Source: Candidatus Thiothrix anitrata
Lineage (GTDB): Bacteria > Pseudomonadota > Gammaproteobacteria > Thiotrichales > Thiotrichaceae
DNA: 64,000 nt
Assembly (NCBI RefSeq): GCF_017901155.1
Contig: NZ_CP072800.1
Location: 1,453,283 to 1,517,282, forward strand
Direction of reading: 5' to 3'
The position numbers were made by a program, and so were the translations under genes. A model generated the notes under the pieces. That model was not told the DNA's origin. It searched no databases and saw nothing but the letters and a program-made list of their open reading frames with translations. This document shows, in pieces, positions 10,543 to 21,198 of the stretch; positions within the stretch are counted from its first letter, which is position 1; each line of letters opens with the position of its first letter.

Positions 10543-10848
10543 ATGGCTAAGAAATCCATGATCGCTCGTGAAACACGCCGGACTGAATCTGTTGCGAAAC
10601 ATTCAGCCAAGCGTGATACACTCAAGGCTATCATCAGTAATCCAGAAAGCTCTTATGAGTCAGTGATGGAGGCTGTTGAGAAACTGCAAAAGTTGCCACG
10701 CGATAGTAGTCCAGTTCGCCAAATGACTCGTTGTAGATTAACAGGTCGTCCACACGCCGTTTATCGTAAATTCGGTTTATGTCGTAATAAATTGCGTGAA
10801 GCAGCAATGCGCGGTGACGTTCCGGGTCTCACTAAGGCAAGTTGGTAA
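10543..10848 (+). CDS. rpsN: 30S ribosomal protein S14 (zinc-free form)
   Basis: S14 sits in the 30S head beside S3 and S10. The 101-residue product is the long form without the CxxC-CxxC zinc ribbon (two scattered cysteines only, in [10 protein letters not shown] and [10 protein letters not shown]), as in E. coli, and ends GLTKASW. The presence of the long form here means this locus does not depend on zinc. Canonical spc position between rplE and rpsH. Confidence 0.97.
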   Translation: MAKKSMIARETRRTESVAKHSAKRDTLKAIISNPESSYESVMEAVEKLQKLPRDSSPVRQMTRCRLTGRPHAVYRKFGLCRNKLREAAMRGDVPGLTKASW

Positions 10849-10860
10849 GGGAGAGATAAT

Positions 10861-11256
10861 ATGAGTATGAGTGATCCTATCGCCGACATGCTGACTCGAA
10901 TTCGTAACGGGCAGCGTGCTAATAAGGTGAATGTTACTTTCCCTGCCTCTCGGCAGAAAAAAGCTATTTTAGCCGTGCTGGAAGAAGAAGGTTATATTGC
11001 AGGTTTTGATGCGGGTGAAGCCGAAGGCAAGCCTGTAACCACAGTAAAACTGAAATATTTCCAGGGCAAACCAGTCATCAGTAGCGTAAAGCGTGTAAGT
11101 CGTCCGGGTTTACGCATCTTCCGTGGTAAAGATGAGCTGCCTAAGGTAATGGGTGGTTATGGTATTGCTATTATTTCCACGTCCAGAGGTGTCATGAGTG
11201 ATCGCGCTGCCCGTGCGGCTGGTCAAGGTGGCGAAGTCCTCTGTGTGGTTGAATAA
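10861..11256 (+). CDS. rpsH: 30S ribosomal protein S8
   Basis: S8 is a primary 16S rRNA-binding protein and in E. coli represses the spc operon. The 131-residue product begins [18 protein letters not shown] and ends with the conserved [26 protein letters not shown]. The upstream of two close ATG codons is chosen because E. coli S8 also begins MSMQDPIADML. GGGAGAG is the ribosome-binding site. Confidence 0.97.
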   Translation: MSMSDPIADMLTRIRNGQRANKVNVTFPASRQKKAILAVLEEEGYIAGFDAGEAEGKPVTTVKLKYFQGKPVISSVKRVSRPGLRIFRGKDELPKVMGGYGIAIISTSRGVMSDRAARAAGQGGEVLCVVE

Positions 11257-11271
11257 AAGGCGGACTTTGAC

Positions 11272-11811
11272 ATGTCAAGAATTGCAAAGAAAGTGCTAGA
11301 TCTGCCTAAAGGTGTAGATGTCAGCATTAGTGGTCAAAATCTTAAAATCAAAGGTGGAAAAGGTGCTTTTGATTTCACTGTTCATGATGCAGTAGAGGTT
11401 TTGCAACAAGATAACACCTTGAAGTTTCGTGCTAAGCAAGAGAATGACTCTAAAGCTTGGGCATTGGCAGGTACAACACGTGCTTTAGCCAATAACATGG
11501 TGCTAGGTGTAAGCCAAGGATTTGAGAAAAAATTACAGTTGGTTGGGGTTGGTTATCGTGCCCAAGCTCAAGGTAGTAAGCTTAATCTGAGTCTTGGTTT
11601 TTCCCATCCGGTAGTGCATGACATGCCGGAAGGTATTACCGTCGAAACCCCAAGCCAAACAGAAATCTTGGTGCGTGGTAGCGATAAGCAGAAAGTTGGT
11701 CAGGTTGCAGCAGAAATTCGTGCTTACCGTCCACCAGAGCCTTACAAAGGCAAAGGTGTGAAGTATGCAGATGAAGTGATTCTGCGCAAAGAGACCAAGA
11801 AGAAGAAGTAA
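11272..11811 (+). CDS. rplF: 50S ribosomal protein L6
   Basis: L6 lies near the factor-binding site at the base of the L7/L12 stalk. The 179-residue product has [17 protein letters not shown] at the start and the C-terminal [25 protein letters not shown] signature. Two copies of the L6 fold are implied by length. It follows rpsH by 15 bases and ends with a Lys-rich tail. Confidence 0.98.
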   Translation: MSRIAKKVLDLPKGVDVSISGQNLKIKGGKGAFDFTVHDAVEVLQQDNTLKFRAKQENDSKAWALAGTTRALANNMVLGVSQGFEKKLQLVGVGYRAQAQGSKLNLSLGFSHPVVHDMPEGITVETPSQTEILVRGSDKQKVGQVAAEIRAYRPPEPYKGKGVKYADEVILRKETKKKK

Positions 11812-11821
11812 GGTGAGATAG

Positions 11822-12175
11822 ATGGACAAGAGAACATCCCGTATTCGCCGTGGCAAACGTGCCCGCATGAAAATGCGCGAGTTGCGCGTTAACCGTCTGA
11901 GCGTACACCGTACTTCCCTGCATATTTATGCACAGGTAGTATCTTCCGATGGTTCTGAGGTTTTAGCCTCTGCATCAACGTTAGATAAAGACTTGCGAAC
12001 AGGTTTGGAGTATACAGGCAACGTCGATGCTGCTACTGCGGTAGGTAAGCTAGTTGCTGAGCGTGCGTTGGCAAAAGGTATTGACTCCGTTGCTTTTGAT
12101 CGCTCTGGTTTTAAATATCATGGTCGCATCAAGGCACTGGCAGATAGTGCACGTGAAGCTGGTCTGAAATTCTAA
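11822..12175 (+). CDS. rplR: 50S ribosomal protein L18
   Basis: L18 binds 5S rRNA together with L5 and L25. The 117-residue product has the basic start [31 protein letters not shown] and the ending [26 protein letters not shown], both diagnostic. The length equals E. coli L18. AGGTGAG precedes the ATG. Standard spc position. Confidence 0.97.
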   Translation: MDKRTSRIRRGKRARMKMRELRVNRLSVHRTSLHIYAQVVSSDGSEVLASASTLDKDLRTGLEYTGNVDAATAVGKLVAERALAKGIDSVAFDRSGFKYHGRIKALADSAREAGLKF

Positions 12176-12186
12176 GGATTCATCCA

Positions 12187-12696
12187 ATGGCGAAGGCAGA
12201 AAATACATCAGCACCATCTGACGGTTTGCAAGAAAAGTTGGTTCAAGTGAACCGCGTTGCTAAGACTGTGAAAGGTGGTCGTATCATGAGCTTCACTGCG
12301 TTGACCGTAGTGGGTGATGGTAATGGTCGGGTCGGATTTGGTTATGGCAAGGCGCGTGAAGTGCCTGCGGCTATCCAAAAGGCTATGGATCAAGCGCGTC
12401 GTAGTTTAGTAACTGTTTCTTTGGTGGACGGTACTTTACAATACCCGTTAAAGTATGAGCAGGGTGCCGCACGTGTTTACTTGCAACCAGCGTCTGAAGG
12501 TACGGGTGTTATCGCAGGTGGTGCGATGCGTGCTGTGCTAGAGGTTGCAGGTGTGCGTAACGTATTGTCTAAATGTATGGGGACTCGCAACGCAGGTAAT
12601 GTTGTGCGTGCTACCATCGCGGCTCTGGCCTCTATGCAGGATCCTGAAGCGATCGCTGCTAAGCGTGGCAAGAGTGTTGAGCAGATTAAGGGGTAA
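12187..12696 (+). CDS. rpsE: 30S ribosomal protein S5
   Basis: S5 shapes the decoding region and the mRNA entry channel and is a site of ram and spectinomycin-resistance mutations. The 169-residue product has the RNA-binding core [36 protein letters not shown] and the [31 protein letters not shown] segment. Spectinomycin-loop residues (KGGR) appear wild type. Standard spc position before rpmD. Confidence 0.97.
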   Translation: MAKAENTSAPSDGLQEKLVQVNRVAKTVKGGRIMSFTALTVVGDGNGRVGFGYGKAREVPAAIQKAMDQARRSLVTVSLVDGTLQYPLKYEQGAARVYLQPASEGTGVIAGGAMRAVLEVAGVRNVLSKCMGTRNAGNVVRATIAALASMQDPEAIAAKRGKSVEQIKG

Positions 12697-12700
12697 GAAG

Positions 12701-12889
12701 ATGACTTCTGCAAAGCAGCTTAAACTCACGTTGGTACGCAGCCTGAATGGTCGTCTAAAAAGTCACCAGCAGTGCGCCCGTGGTCTTGGTATTCGTAGGA
12801 TTCATAATCCCATCACTGTTATAGATACCCCAGAAAACCGTGGCATGATCAATAAAATTTCTTACATGCTAAAGGTTGAGGAAGCTTAA
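12701..12889 (+). CDS. rpmD: 50S ribosomal protein L30
   Basis: L30 is a small globular protein of the large subunit. The product of 62 residues reads [37 protein letters not shown] and ends with a VKVEEA-like tail. The reading frame is open far upstream inside rpsE, but the ATG four bases after the rpsE stop, with AGAAG before it, gives the family length of about 60 aa. It almost abuts rplO. Confidence 0.95.
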   Translation: MTSAKQLKLTLVRSLNGRLKSHQQCARGLGIRRIHNPITVIDTPENRGMINKISYMLKVEEA

Positions 12890-12890
12890 G

Positions 12891-13325
12891 ATGAAACTGA
12901 ATACACTGCAACCTGATTTGGGAAGCCGTCCAGCCCGTACTCGCGTCGGTCGTGGTATCGGTTCCGGTTTGGGCAAAACAGCTGGTCGTGGACACAAAGG
13001 TCAGCACGCTCGTAAAAGTGGCTTCAACAAGCGTGGTTTTGAAGGCGGTCAGATGCCTATGCATCGTCGTTTGCCAAAATTTGGTTTCACCTCGCGCATC
13101 GGTCGTCGTACTGCCGAGGTTCGTTTAAGTGAATTGGCGAAAGTTGATGGCAATATGATTGATATGTTGAGCCTTAAGGCAGCCAATGTTATTGATGCTC
13201 AAGCTCTGCAAGCTAAGATTATTCTTTCTGGTACGGTTGATCGCGCAGTTACTGTAAAAGGTTTGGGCGTAACTAAAGGTGCACGTGAGGCAATCGAGGC
13301 AGCGGGCGGCAAAATCGAAGAATAA
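12891..13325 (+). CDS. rplO: 50S ribosomal protein L15
   Basis: L15 is a late-binding assembly protein of the large subunit. The 144-residue product begins [38 protein letters not shown] and includes [18 protein letters not shown], both typical. The ATG one base after the rpmD stop is used, since the upstream in-frame extension is inside rpmD. Length is identical to E. coli. Confidence 0.97.
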   Translation: MKLNTLQPDLGSRPARTRVGRGIGSGLGKTAGRGHKGQHARKSGFNKRGFEGGQMPMHRRLPKFGFTSRIGRRTAEVRLSELAKVDGNMIDMLSLKAANVIDAQALQAKIILSGTVDRAVTVKGLGVTKGAREAIEAAGGKIEE

Positions 13326-13340
13326 CGGATAACAAAACTC

Positions 13341-14690
13341 ATGCGCAAAAACCCGACAGCTTCTCTTGGGGGCTTTGGCAACATGGTCGAAATCCGTCAG
13401 CGCTTATTGTTTGTGCTGATGGCGTTGATTGTTTATCGAATTGGTACTTATGTTCCTCTTCCTGGTGTAAACCCGGCGGCGATGGCTCAGTTTTTTGAGC
13501 AAAATAGCGGTACTATTCTCGGCGTATTCAACATGTTTTCTGGTGGTGCGTTGGAGCGTTTGAGTGTCTTTGCTTTGGGGATTATGCCATATATTTCGGC
13601 ATCTATCATTGTGCAGTTAATGACGACAGTGGTTCCGTTTTTCCAGCAATTGAAAAAAGAAGGTGAATCGGGTCGTCGTAAGATTACTCAGTACACGCGT
13701 TATGGGACGGTTGCTTTGGCTTTATTCCAAAGCTTGGGTGTTGCTATCGCTTTAGGTGGGCAAGATATAGGCGGTGGGCAAACCATTGCTTTGAATCCCG
13801 GTGTGAGTTTTATCATTACTACGGTTGTAGCTTTGGTAACGGGTACGCTCTTCCTGATGTGGTTGGGTGAGCAGATTACCGAACGTGGTATCGGTAATGG
13901 TATTTCCCTGATTATCTTTGCTGGTATCGTGGCAGGCTTGCCGGCGGCAATTGGCGGTACGCTCGAATTGGTTAACACTGGTGAGTTGTCTGCATTCTTT
14001 GTGATTGTGTTGTTGCTTGCCGTGGTGTTGGTGACTGCGATTGTGATTTTTATTGAGCGTGGGCAGCGTAGAATTACTGTCAACTACGCTAATCGCCAGC
14101 AAGGCCGTAAAATGATGATGGGGCAGTCTAGTCATTTGCCATTGAAGCTGAATATGGCAGGTGTGATTCCCCCCATTTTTGCGTCAAGTATTATTTTATT
14201 CCCGGCAACGTTGGGGCAATGGTTTGGTGAAGCAGGTGGGATGAGTTGGTTGAAGGATTTCTTCAACATGTTGCAGCCAGGCCAGCCTTTGTATGTGTTG
14301 TTCTATGCAATGGCTATTGTATTCTTCTGTTTTTTCTATACTGCGTTAGTGTTTAACTCGCGTGAAACGGCAGATAACTTGAAGAAAGCAGGTGCTTTTG
14401 TTCCTGGTATTCGTCCCGGTGAGCAAACTTCTAAGTACATTGATGGTGTAATGACACGATTGACTGCCGTTGGTGCGATTTACATTACATTGGTTTGTTT
14501 ATTGCCAGAATTTTTGATCTTAGGTTGGAATGTGCCTTTCTATTTTGGTGGCACTTCATTGTTGATTATCGTGGTTGTGGTTATGGACTTTTTGTCTCAG
14601 CTACAAGCGCACATGATGTCACACCAGTACGAAGGCTTGATGAAGAAAGCCAACTTTAAAGCGCAGACACGCCCAGGCACAGTGCGCTGA
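13341..14690 (+). CDS. secY: Sec translocase channel subunit SecY
   Basis: SecY forms the inner-membrane protein-conducting channel with SecE and SecG. The 449-residue protein opens [24 protein letters not shown] and shows ten hydrophobic segments, with conserved PGVNPAAM in the plug region and the cytoplasmic loops [12 protein letters not shown] and FKAQTRPG-like tail. Length is near that of E. coli (443 aa). It lies in the conserved spc position after rplO and before rpmJ. Confidence 0.98.
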   Translation: MRKNPTASLGGFGNMVEIRQRLLFVLMALIVYRIGTYVPLPGVNPAAMAQFFEQNSGTILGVFNMFSGGALERLSVFALGIMPYISASIIVQLMTTVVPFFQQLKKEGESGRRKITQYTRYGTVALALFQSLGVAIALGGQDIGGGQTIALNPGVSFIITTVVALVTGTLFLMWLGEQITERGIGNGISLIIFAGIVAGLPAAIGGTLELVNTGELSAFFVIVLLLAVVLVTAIVIFIERGQRRITVNYANRQQGRKMMMGQSSHLPLKLNMAGVIPPIFASSIILFPATLGQWFGEAGGMSWLKDFFNMLQPGQPLYVLFYAMAIVFFCFFYTALVFNSRETADNLKKAGAFVPGIRPGEQTSKYIDGVMTRLTAVGAIYITLVCLLPEFLILGWNVPFYFGGTSLLIIVVVVMDFLSQLQAHMMSHQYEGLMKKANFKAQTRPGTVR

Positions 14691-14716
14691 TTTGAATTAC
14701 TTGGAGAATTTTTGTC

Positions 14717-14830
14717 ATGAAGGTTAGAGCTTCAGTTAAAAAATTGTGCCGTAACTGCCGGGTTATCCGCAGAAATGGCGTGGTACGTATTATTTGCTCT
14801 GATCCGCGTCACAAGCAGCGTCAAGGCTAG
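14717..14830 (+). CDS. rpmJ: 50S ribosomal protein L36 (zinc-binding form)
   Basis: L36 is the smallest ribosomal protein; here 37 residues reading [19 protein letters not shown] and then [18 protein letters not shown]. It keeps the zinc ribbon CxxC...C...H (Cys11, Cys14, Cys27, His32), so this is the zinc form. The ATG is preceded by TTGGAGAATTTTTGTC, giving a GGAG ribosome-binding site. It closes the spc set immediately before a hairpin and the alpha-operon promoter. Confidence 0.97.
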   Translation: MKVRASVKKLCRNCRVIRRNGVVRIICSDPRHKQRQG

Positions 14831-14867
14831 TAAGTTTTAGTCCCGATGCTGTGCGATGGGATTTATG

Positions 14868-14896
14868 AAATAACCTCTGCTCGTCAGAGGTTATTT
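14868..14896 (+). terminator. Hairpin after rpmJ, probable spc terminator
   Basis: A perfect 12-bp stem (AAATAACCTCTG / CAGAGGTTATTT) with a 5-base loop lies 37 bases after rpmJ. The descending arm ends in T-rich sequence (TTATTTGTTG) but not a clean run of T, so termination may be partial, as is usual between the spc and alpha operons. Confidence 0.6.
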
Positions 14897-14897
14897 G

Positions 14898-14926
14898 TTG
14901 ATAATAGCGAAAAGTTACGGCATAAT
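14898..14926 (+). promoter_or_regulatory. Predicted sigma70 promoter of the alpha operon
   Basis: TTGATA and CATAAT, each one mismatch from consensus, are separated by exactly 17 bases. The -35 box abuts the hairpin after rpmJ. A start near 14933 would leave a leader of only about 25 bases before rpsM, too short for the long S4-binding pseudoknot leader of E. coli unless it extends into the coding sequence. Confidence 0.65.
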
Positions 14927-14959
14927 TGTCGGCTTTTCCGGTAGTCTGGAGAGTTTTTA

Positions 14960-15316
14960 ATGGCTCGTATTGCGGGTATTAATCTTCCTGTCAATAAACA
15001 TGTGGTGATCGGCCTTACTGCCATTTATGGTGTTGGTCGTCCACGCGCTGCGGATATTTGCAAAGCTGCGGACGTTGTCCCTAGTACCAAAATCCGCGAC
15101 TTGACAGAAGAACAAGTTGAACGCATTCGTCTTGAAGTAGGTAAAATTACTGTCGAAGGCGATCTGCGTCGTGAAGTTTCCATGAGCATCAAGCGTTTGA
15201 TGGACATGGGTTGCTACCGTGGCATCCGCCACAGACGTGGTTTGCCACTGCGTGGGCAGCGCACTAAAACGAATGCGCGTACCCGTAAAGGCCCACGTCG
15301 TCCGATTCGCAAATAA
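14960..15316 (+). CDS. rpsM: 30S ribosomal protein S13
   Basis: S13 contacts the P-site tRNA and 50S bridges from the 30S head. The 118-residue product has [30 protein letters not shown] and the basic ending [36 protein letters not shown] is the ribosome-binding site. It heads the alpha operon rpsM-rpsK-rpsD-rpoA-rplQ. Confidence 0.98.
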   Translation: MARIAGINLPVNKHVVIGLTAIYGVGRPRAADICKAADVVPSTKIRDLTEEQVERIRLEVGKITVEGDLRREVSMSIKRLMDMGCYRGIRHRRGLPLRGQRTKTNARTRKGPRRPIRK

Positions 15317-15338
15317 ATAGATCGCAGGTAGAGTAGTA

Positions 15339-15743
15339 ATGGCAAGACAGCCTAGAAAAGGTGCAACTGTTAACCTTCGTAAGAAGGTCAAGAAAACTGT
15401 CACAGACGGTGTTGCGCACATCCATGCATCATTTAACAACACTATCGTGACCATCACTGACCGTCAAGGTAATGCTCTGGCTTGGGCAACCTCCGGCGGG
15501 TCAGGGTTTCGTGGTTCACGTAAAAGTACCCCGTTTGCGGCGCAGGTTGCTGCCGAGCGTGCGGGTAATGCAGCTAAAGATTATGGTCTGAAAAACCTTG
15601 ATGTTGAAGTCAAGGGGCCGGGGCCAGGTCGTGAGTCTGCTGTCCGTGCGTTAAACAACGTCGGTTTCAAGATCAACACTATCGTGGATGTTACGCCTAT
15701 CCCGCATAACGGTTGTCGTCCACCTAAGAAACGTCGTGTGTAA
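15339..15743 (+). CDS. rpsK: 30S ribosomal protein S11
   Basis: S11 lies on the 30S platform near the E-site codon. The 134-residue product contains [50 protein letters not shown] and ends [18 protein letters not shown], both diagnostic; the HNGCR segment includes the Asn-Gly site where isoaspartate forms in E. coli S11. Standard alpha-operon position. Confidence 0.98.
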   Translation: MARQPRKGATVNLRKKVKKTVTDGVAHIHASFNNTIVTITDRQGNALAWATSGGSGFRGSRKSTPFAAQVAAERAGNAAKDYGLKNLDVEVKGPGPGRESAVRALNNVGFKINTIVDVTPIPHNGCRPPKKRRV

Positions 15744-15755
15744 CGGGAGATAATC

Positions 15756-16376
15756 ATGGCACGTTATATTGGCCCTACCTGCAAACTCAGCAGACGTGAA
15801 GGAACTGACCTTTACCTCAAGAGTCGTGGTGTCTCTCTGGAGAAGAAGTGCAAGCTGGATAAAGTTCCAGGGCAACACGGAGAAAACAAAGCACGTTTGT
15901 CTGACTACGGTGTGCAGTTGCGTGAAAAGCAAAAAGTGCGCCGTATTTACGGTGTGCTGGAACGTCAGTTCCGTAACTACTTTAAAGAAGCGGCACGTCG
16001 CAAAGGCTCTACCGGTGAAAATTTGCTTTCATTGTTGGAATGTCGTCTGGATAACGTCGTTTATCGCATGGGCTTTGGCTCCACTCGTGCAGAAGCACGC
16101 CAGCTGGTTAGTCATAAGGCAATCAGTGTGAACGGTCAAACCGTCAATATCCCTTCTTATCAAGTGAAGGCGGGCGATGTTGTCGAGATCCGTGAAAAAT
16201 CCAAGAAGCAAACCCGTATTCAGGATTCTGTGACTGTTGCAGAACAGATCGGATTCCCTGCTTGGGTTGAAGTGGACGGGAAAGCACTGAAAGGTACATT
16301 TAAAACTGTGCCAGACCGTAGCGACCTGCCATCCGAAATCAATGAATCACTGATTGTGGAATTGTATTCCAAGTAA
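15756..16376 (+). CDS. rpsD: 30S ribosomal protein S4
   Basis: S4 starts 16S rRNA assembly and in E. coli represses the alpha operon. The 206-residue product begins [19 protein letters not shown] and holds the S4 domain ([38 protein letters not shown]). The length equals E. coli. ACGGGAGA before the ATG is the ribosome-binding site. Located between rpsK and rpoA. Confidence 0.98.
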   Translation: MARYIGPTCKLSRREGTDLYLKSRGVSLEKKCKLDKVPGQHGENKARLSDYGVQLREKQKVRRIYGVLERQFRNYFKEAARRKGSTGENLLSLLECRLDNVVYRMGFGSTRAEARQLVSHKAISVNGQTVNIPSYQVKAGDVVEIREKSKKQTRIQDSVTVAEQIGFPAWVEVDGKALKGTFKTVPDRSDLPSEINESLIVELYSK

Positions 16377-16402
16377 TCACTGATCAGGTTCGAGAGACCA
16401 GT

Positions 16403-17407
16403 ATGACCTCGAAAACAACAGAATTGCTGAAGCCGCGCAACGTTCAGGTACAAGAGGCAGGTTTGAATACCTTCCGCGTTACGCTTGAGCCGTTAGAGCG
16501 TGGTTTTGGTCACACGTTAGGTAATGCATTGCGTCGTATTCTCCTGTCCTCTATTCCGGGCAGCGCGATTACCGAAGTGCAAATTGCTGGCGTGGTACAT
16601 GAATACACCAGTATTGAAGGTGTGCAAGAAGACGTGGTTGAGATTCTTTTGAATCTCAAAAAGTTGGCGATTCGTTTGAATGCGCGTGACGAAGCTACTT
16701 TGACTTTGAAAAAGAAGGGCAAAGGAGTAGTTACGGCGGCAGATATTGAGCGTGATCACGATGTTGAGATCATTGATCCTTCTCACGTTATTGCCCACAT
16801 TACCAAAGACGATACTGAACTGGAAATGAGCCTGACTATTACCCGTGGTCGTGGCTATCAGCCAGCATCGGTGCGTCGTGGTCCGGATTCTCCAGAGCTG
16901 CCATTAGGCACGCTAGTGTTGGACGCTAGTTATAGCCCCATCATGCGCGTTGCCTATAGCGTGGATAGTGCGCGTGTTGAACAGCGTACTGATATGGATA
17001 AATTGGTTCTGGAACTTCAGACCAATGGTTCTGTGAATGCTGAAGAATCCATCGGTATGGCGGCACAGATTCTGCAACAGCAGTTGGCGGTCTTCTTTGA
17101 TCTGCGGATTGAGGAACCTGTACGTCGTGAAGAGTCACAACCTGAAATCGACCCAATCTTATTGCGTCCGGTGGACGATTTGGAACTCACAGTGCGCTCA
17201 GCCAATTGTTTGAAAGCAGAAAACTTGTTCTACATCGGTGATTTGGTTCAGCGTACTGAGACTGAGCTGTTAAAAACACCGAATCTGGGTAAGAAGTCCC
17301 TGACCGAAATTAAAGATGTGCTTGCACAGCACGGTTTGACATTGGGAACTAAGTTAGATAACTGGCCACCCGCAGGTCTTGATCAGCGTGAAAGCAAAGT
17401 GGCTTAA
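16403..17407 (+). CDS. rpoA: RNA polymerase alpha subunit
   Basis: The alpha dimer starts RNA polymerase assembly and its C-terminal domain binds UP elements and activators. The 334-residue protein has the N-terminal domain with [24 protein letters not shown], a short linker, and the C-terminal domain near residues 245-315 with [40 protein letters not shown]. Slightly longer than E. coli (329 aa). In alpha-operon order before rplQ. Confidence 0.98.
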   Translation: MTSKTTELLKPRNVQVQEAGLNTFRVTLEPLERGFGHTLGNALRRILLSSIPGSAITEVQIAGVVHEYTSIEGVQEDVVEILLNLKKLAIRLNARDEATLTLKKKGKGVVTAADIERDHDVEIIDPSHVIAHITKDDTELEMSLTITRGRGYQPASVRRGPDSPELPLGTLVLDASYSPIMRVAYSVDSARVEQRTDMDKLVLELQTNGSVNAEESIGMAAQILQQQLAVFFDLRIEEPVRREESQPEIDPILLRPVDDLELTVRSANCLKAENLFYIGDLVQRTETELLKTPNLGKKSLTEIKDVLAQHGLTLGTKLDNWPPAGLDQRESKVA

Positions 17408-17432
17408 CCACGGGTTTTGAAGGATATAGAAA

Positions 17433-17819
17433 ATGCGTCACCGTAATACTGGTCGTCAATTAAGCCGCGATAGCAGTGCCCGTAAAGCTTTGCTGCAAGC
17501 GTTGACAAACTCACTGCTTCGTCATGAGGCGATTAAGACTACTCTGCCTAAGGCCAAAGAATTGCGCCGTGTAGCAGAGCCACTGATCACTCGTGCTAAG
17601 GAAGATTCTGTACACAATCGCCGTATTGCTTTCTCACGTTTACGTGATAAAGAGATCGTCGGTAAGTTGTTTACTGATATTGGCCCGCGCTTTAAAGAGC
17701 GTCAGGGGGGCTATTTGCGTATCATTAAGTGCGGTTTCCGTGCGGGTGACAACGCGCCGATGGCTTATGTTGCGCTAGTTGATGAAGCAAATGCCGGGCA
17801 GCAAGCCGCAGCGGAATAA
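17433..17819 (+). CDS. rplQ: 50S ribosomal protein L17
   Basis: L17 contributes to the exit-tunnel region of the large subunit. The 128-residue product begins [46 protein letters not shown] and includes [37 protein letters not shown] region supplies the ribosome-binding site. It is the last gene of the ribosomal region and is followed by a strong terminator. Confidence 0.98.
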   Translation: MRHRNTGRQLSRDSSARKALLQALTNSLLRHEAIKTTLPKAKELRRVAEPLITRAKEDSVHNRRIAFSRLRDKEIVGKLFTDIGPRFKERQGGYLRIIKCGFRAGDNAPMAYVALVDEANAGQQAAAE

Positions 17820-17843
17820 TTCTTGCTGTTGCATGTGTTTAAG

Positions 17844-17877
17844 AAGGCCGACCTTGTTCGGCCTTTTTGCGTTTTTT
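17844..17877 (+). terminator. Intrinsic terminator after rplQ
   Basis: An 8-bp stem (AAGGCCGA / TCGGCCTT) with a 6-base loop is followed by a long T-rich tail (TTT GCG TTTTTTT). It lies 25 bases after rplQ and marks the end of the 17.8-kb ribosomal transcription region. Confidence 0.9.
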
Positions 17878-17947
17878 TGCCTTGCTTTATATCATTGCGA
17901 CTTTAGGCGGGTCGGTTAGACCTCCCGTTTTTGGATGGAGTTCCCCC

Positions 17948-18331
17948 ATGCAGGATAATCAACAGGTTGTTAAGGCTGCTGGCGCACAAAAAACTGCCAA
18001 GGTTTTTTATTATGGCAATATTCTCTCGGTGTTGATTCCCTTTCCGGTATTTATTTTGTGGTTTGGCGCGGGTATTTTGGTGTACGCCATGTTCCGGCAT
18101 CACCCTAATGTACGGGTGGGGTACTATACCCAAATTGCGGCTTATCACTATTACGGTTTGGCGGGTGGTTTGGTTCCGATTTTGACGTTCGCGCCCGGTG
18201 ATTTTTTTATGAACTGGTGGTGGGCGTTATGGATTGGCTGTATCGTTATTTTATTGCCGCTGTCCATTCGTCAATTGCTGCTGATTAACCGTGAAACATG
18301 GCAAGATACGCCTAAGTCATCGCCCCACTGA
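17948..18331 (+). CDS. Small inner-membrane protein of unknown function
   Basis: The 127-residue product is not one I recognise. It has three hydrophobic segments, at about residues 23-45 ([23 protein letters not shown]), 63-82 and 88-112 (a Trp-rich stretch [20 protein letters not shown]), and a short polar C-terminus, so it should be an integral membrane protein. The ATG is chosen because GGATGGAG stands 7 bases before it; the frame extends upstream without a better start. It lies between the rplQ terminator and bioB, which starts 10 bases later, so the two may be cotranscribed. No catalytic motif is visible. Confidence 0.75.
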   Translation: MQDNQQVVKAAGAQKTAKVFYYGNILSVLIPFPVFILWFGAGILVYAMFRHHPNVRVGYYTQIAAYHYYGLAGGLVPILTFAPGDFFMNWWWALWIGCIVILLPLSIRQLLLINRETWQDTPKSSPH

Positions 18332-18341
18332 AGGAATAAAA

Positions 18342-19313
18342 ATGTCTGAATTACGTCACGATTGGCGCATCGAAGAGGTTAACGCCTTATTGGCAATGCC
18401 ATTCAGCGATTTGATGTTCAAGGCGCATCAGGTGCATCGCGAGCATTTTACCGCGAATCAAGTGCAAATTAGCACATTGCTAAGTATCAAAACCGGAGCT
18501 TGCCCGGAAGATTGCGGTTATTGTTCGCAAAGCGCGAAAAATGATACCTCCTTGGAGCGCGAGAAATTGCTGCCTTTGCAAGAAGTGATCGACTCCGCTA
18601 AAACCGCACAAACTCAAGGTGCAACCCGTTTTTGCATGGGTGCTGCATGGCGTAATCCGACTGATAAGAACCTTGAGCGCGTCATCGAAATGGTGCAGGC
18701 GGTCAAGGGGTTGGGCATGGAAACCTGTGTAACCTTGGGCATGTTGACGGATCGTCAAGCGTCGCGTTTGAAAGACGCAGGTTTGGATTACTATAACCAT
18801 AATCTCGACACCTCGCCGGAGTTTTACGGCAATGTGATTTCTACGCGTACTTATCAAGATCGTCTGGATACCTTGGATCATGTGCGTAACGCCGGTATTA
18901 ATGTGTGTTCCGGTGGTATTTTAGGTATGGGTGAAACTCGTCAGGATCGTGCGCGTTTATTGCAGCAATTGGCGAATATGAAATTTCACCCTGAATCTGT
19001 GCCAATTAATGATCTGGTGAAAATCGAAGGCACGCCATTGTCAGGTGTGGATAAATTAGACCCGTTCGAGTTTATTCGGGTGGTGGCGGCAGCGCGGATT
19101 ATGATGCCGAAGTCCTACGTTCGCTTGTCCGCAGGCCGCACCGATATGACTGATGAAATGCAGGCTTGGTGCTTTTTTGCGGGTGCAAACTCGATGTTTT
19201 ACGGCGATAAATTGCTGACTACCGACAATCCGGGCGAAAGCCACGATCAGCAGTTATTTACACGCTTAGGTATTCAAACTGAAGCAGGACAGCCGGGCAG
19301 CACGTATTTGTGA
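18342..19313 (+). CDS. bioB: Biotin synthase
   Basis: BioB is a radical-SAM enzyme that inserts sulfur into dethiobiotin. The 323-residue product has the SAM-cluster motif with Cys54, Cys58 and Cys61 ([13 protein letters not shown]), and the GGILGMGET and RLSAGRTDM segments with the conserved Arg that ligates the second, [2Fe-2S] cluster. The ATG after AAGGAA fits the family start; an upstream in-frame ATG inside the preceding gene does not. No other bio genes lie nearby. It is followed by mnmG after 11 bases, an association of position only. Confidence 0.96.
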   Translation: MSELRHDWRIEEVNALLAMPFSDLMFKAHQVHREHFTANQVQISTLLSIKTGACPEDCGYCSQSAKNDTSLEREKLLPLQEVIDSAKTAQTQGATRFCMGAAWRNPTDKNLERVIEMVQAVKGLGMETCVTLGMLTDRQASRLKDAGLDYYNHNLDTSPEFYGNVISTRTYQDRLDTLDHVRNAGINVCSGGILGMGETRQDRARLLQQLANMKFHPESVPINDLVKIEGTPLSGVDKLDPFEFIRVVAAARIMMPKSYVRLSAGRTDMTDEMQAWCFFAGANSMFYGDKLLTTDNPGESHDQQLFTRLGIQTEAGQPGSTYL

Positions 19314-19324
19314 GGTTATAGTCA

Positions 19325-21196
19325 ATGCATTACCCCCAATCTTTCGATGTCATCGTCATCGGTGGCGGACACGCCGGAACCGAGGCCGCGCTTGCTGCTG
19401 CACGTATGGGGCAGCGCACCTTGTTGTTGACCCACAATATCGAAACCATTGGTGCAATGAGTTGTAACCCCGCCATTGGCGGTATCGGCAAGGGTCATCT
19501 GGTCAAAGAAATTGATGCGATGGGCGGGGCAATGGCTCACGCTGCCGACCGTGGTGGTATCCAATTCCGCATTCTCAATTCCAGCAAAGGTGCGGCAGTA
19601 CGTGCGACACGCGCCCAAGCTGATCGTATCCGTTACAAATCGGCGATTCGCACCATTGTTGAAAATCAGCCCAATTTGTACCTGTTTCAACAGGCGGTGG
19701 ATGATTTATTGCTGGAAGGCGAGCGGGTGGTGGGGGTGCGTACCCAAATGGGTTTAAGTTTCACGGCGCGTGCCGTGGTGCTGACTTCCGGGACGTTTCT
19801 TGCCGGGAAAATCCACATTGGTTTGAGTAATCATGCAGGTGGACGTGCGGGTGATCCGCCTTCGTTGGCGTTGTCGCAGCGTTTGCGTGAATTGCCGTTT
19901 CGTGTGGATCGTTTGAAGACCGGCACGCCGCCGCGCATTGATGCCCGCAGTATCGACTTTAGTAAAATGGAAGAGCAGCCCGGCGATACACCTACGCCGG
20001 TGTTTTCATTTTTGGGGCGTGCGGATGAACATCCACCGCAAATTTCGTGCTACATCACTTATACCAACACCACGACACACGAGATTATTCGTGGCGGTTT
20101 AGATCGTTCGCCGATGTATACCGGGGTGATTGAAGGGATTGGTCCGCGCTATTGCCCGTCGATTGAAGACAAGGTGGTGCGCTTTGCGGACAAAGACCGT
20201 CACCAGATTTTTATTGAGCCGGAAGGCTTAGACACGCACGAAGTTTACCCTAATGGTATTTCCACCAGTTTGCCGTTTGATGTGCAATACGCGCTGGTGC
20301 GTTCGATGGCGGGGTTGGAAAACGCGCACATTACCCGCCCCGGTTACGCGATTGAATACGATTTCTTTGACCCGCGTGATTTGAAGCCGACGCTGGAAAC
20401 CAAGGCGGTGCAAGGTTTGTTTTTCGCAGGGCAAATCAACGGCACAACCGGCTATGAAGAGGCGGCTGCACAAGGTTTGCTGGCGGGTTTGAACGCGGGT
20501 TTGTATGCCCAGGAAAAAGACGGGTGGTATCCGCGTCGCGATCAGGCTTACCTCGGTGTGTTGGTGGATGATTTAATCACGCTAGGCACGAAAGAGCCTT
20601 ACCGGATGTTCACCAGCCGTGCGGAACACCGTTTACTATTGCGTGAAGATAACGCCGATTTGCGTTTAACCGAAGCCGGGCGCGAGTTGGGTTTGGTGGA
20701 TAACACCCGCTGGGCGGCTTTTTGTGAAAAGCGCGAGGCGATTGAGCGCGAACAGCAGCGGTTACGCGCCACGCTATTACAGCCGACGGCGGTGAGTGCC
20801 GAAGACAGTCAGCGGGTGTTTGGTGATGTGTTGTCGCGTGAATACAAGTTGTATGACTTATTGCGTCGCCCCAATGTGACCTACTCCGCGTTAACCAGCT
20901 TGCCAACGGTGGGCGAGCCAGTGGCTGATGAGAAAGTGGCGGAACAAGTGGAAATTCAATGCAAATACGCTGGTTACATTGATCGGCAGCAAGAAGAAAT
21001 TCACAAGCAACGCCGCAATGAGGAAACCCGCTTACCGGATAGTTTAGATTACGCCTTGGTGCGCGGGCTTTCCAACGAAGTGCGCCAGAAATTGCAAAAT
21101 CAACGTCCAGTCACGCTGGGGCAGGCGGCACGCATTCCCGGCATTACGCCCGCAGCGATTTCGCTGTTGCTGGTCTATCTGAAAAAGGCGGGATAA
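19325..21196 (+). CDS. mnmG: tRNA uridine-34 carboxymethylaminomethyl-modifying enzyme MnmG (GidA)
   Basis: MnmG with MnmE installs the cmnm5 group on U34 of several tRNAs, using FAD and a folate C1 unit. The 623-residue protein starts with the dinucleotide-binding motif [21 protein letters not shown] and has [23 protein letters not shown] and the [20 protein letters not shown] segments, all hallmarks. C-terminal helical domain is complete. It forms a conserved block with rsmG, parA and parB, which in many gammaproteobacteria lies near oriC; no origin was seen here. Confidence 0.97.
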   Translation: MHYPQSFDVIVIGGGHAGTEAALAAARMGQRTLLLTHNIETIGAMSCNPAIGGIGKGHLVKEIDAMGGAMAHAADRGGIQFRILNSSKGAAVRATRAQADRIRYKSAIRTIVENQPNLYLFQQAVDDLLLEGERVVGVRTQMGLSFTARAVVLTSGTFLAGKIHIGLSNHAGGRAGDPPSLALSQRLRELPFRVDRLKTGTPPRIDARSIDFSKMEEQPGDTPTPVFSFLGRADEHPPQISCYITYTNTTTHEIIRGGLDRSPMYTGVIEGIGPRYCPSIEDKVVRFADKDRHQIFIEPEGLDTHEVYPNGISTSLPFDVQYALVRSMAGLENAHITRPGYAIEYDFFDPRDLKPTLETKAVQGLFFAGQINGTTGYEEAAAQGLLAGLNAGLYAQEKDGWYPRRDQAYLGVLVDDLITLGTKEPYRMFTSRAEHRLLLREDNADLRLTEAGRELGLVDNTRWAAFCEKREAIEREQQRLRATLLQPTAVSAEDSQRVFGDVLSREYKLYDLLRRPNVTYSALTSLPTVGEPVADEKVAEQVEIQCKYAGYIDRQQEEIHKQRRNEETRLPDSLDYALVRGLSNEVRQKLQNQRPVTLGQAARIPGITPAAISLLLVYLKKAG

Positions 21197-21198
21197 GC

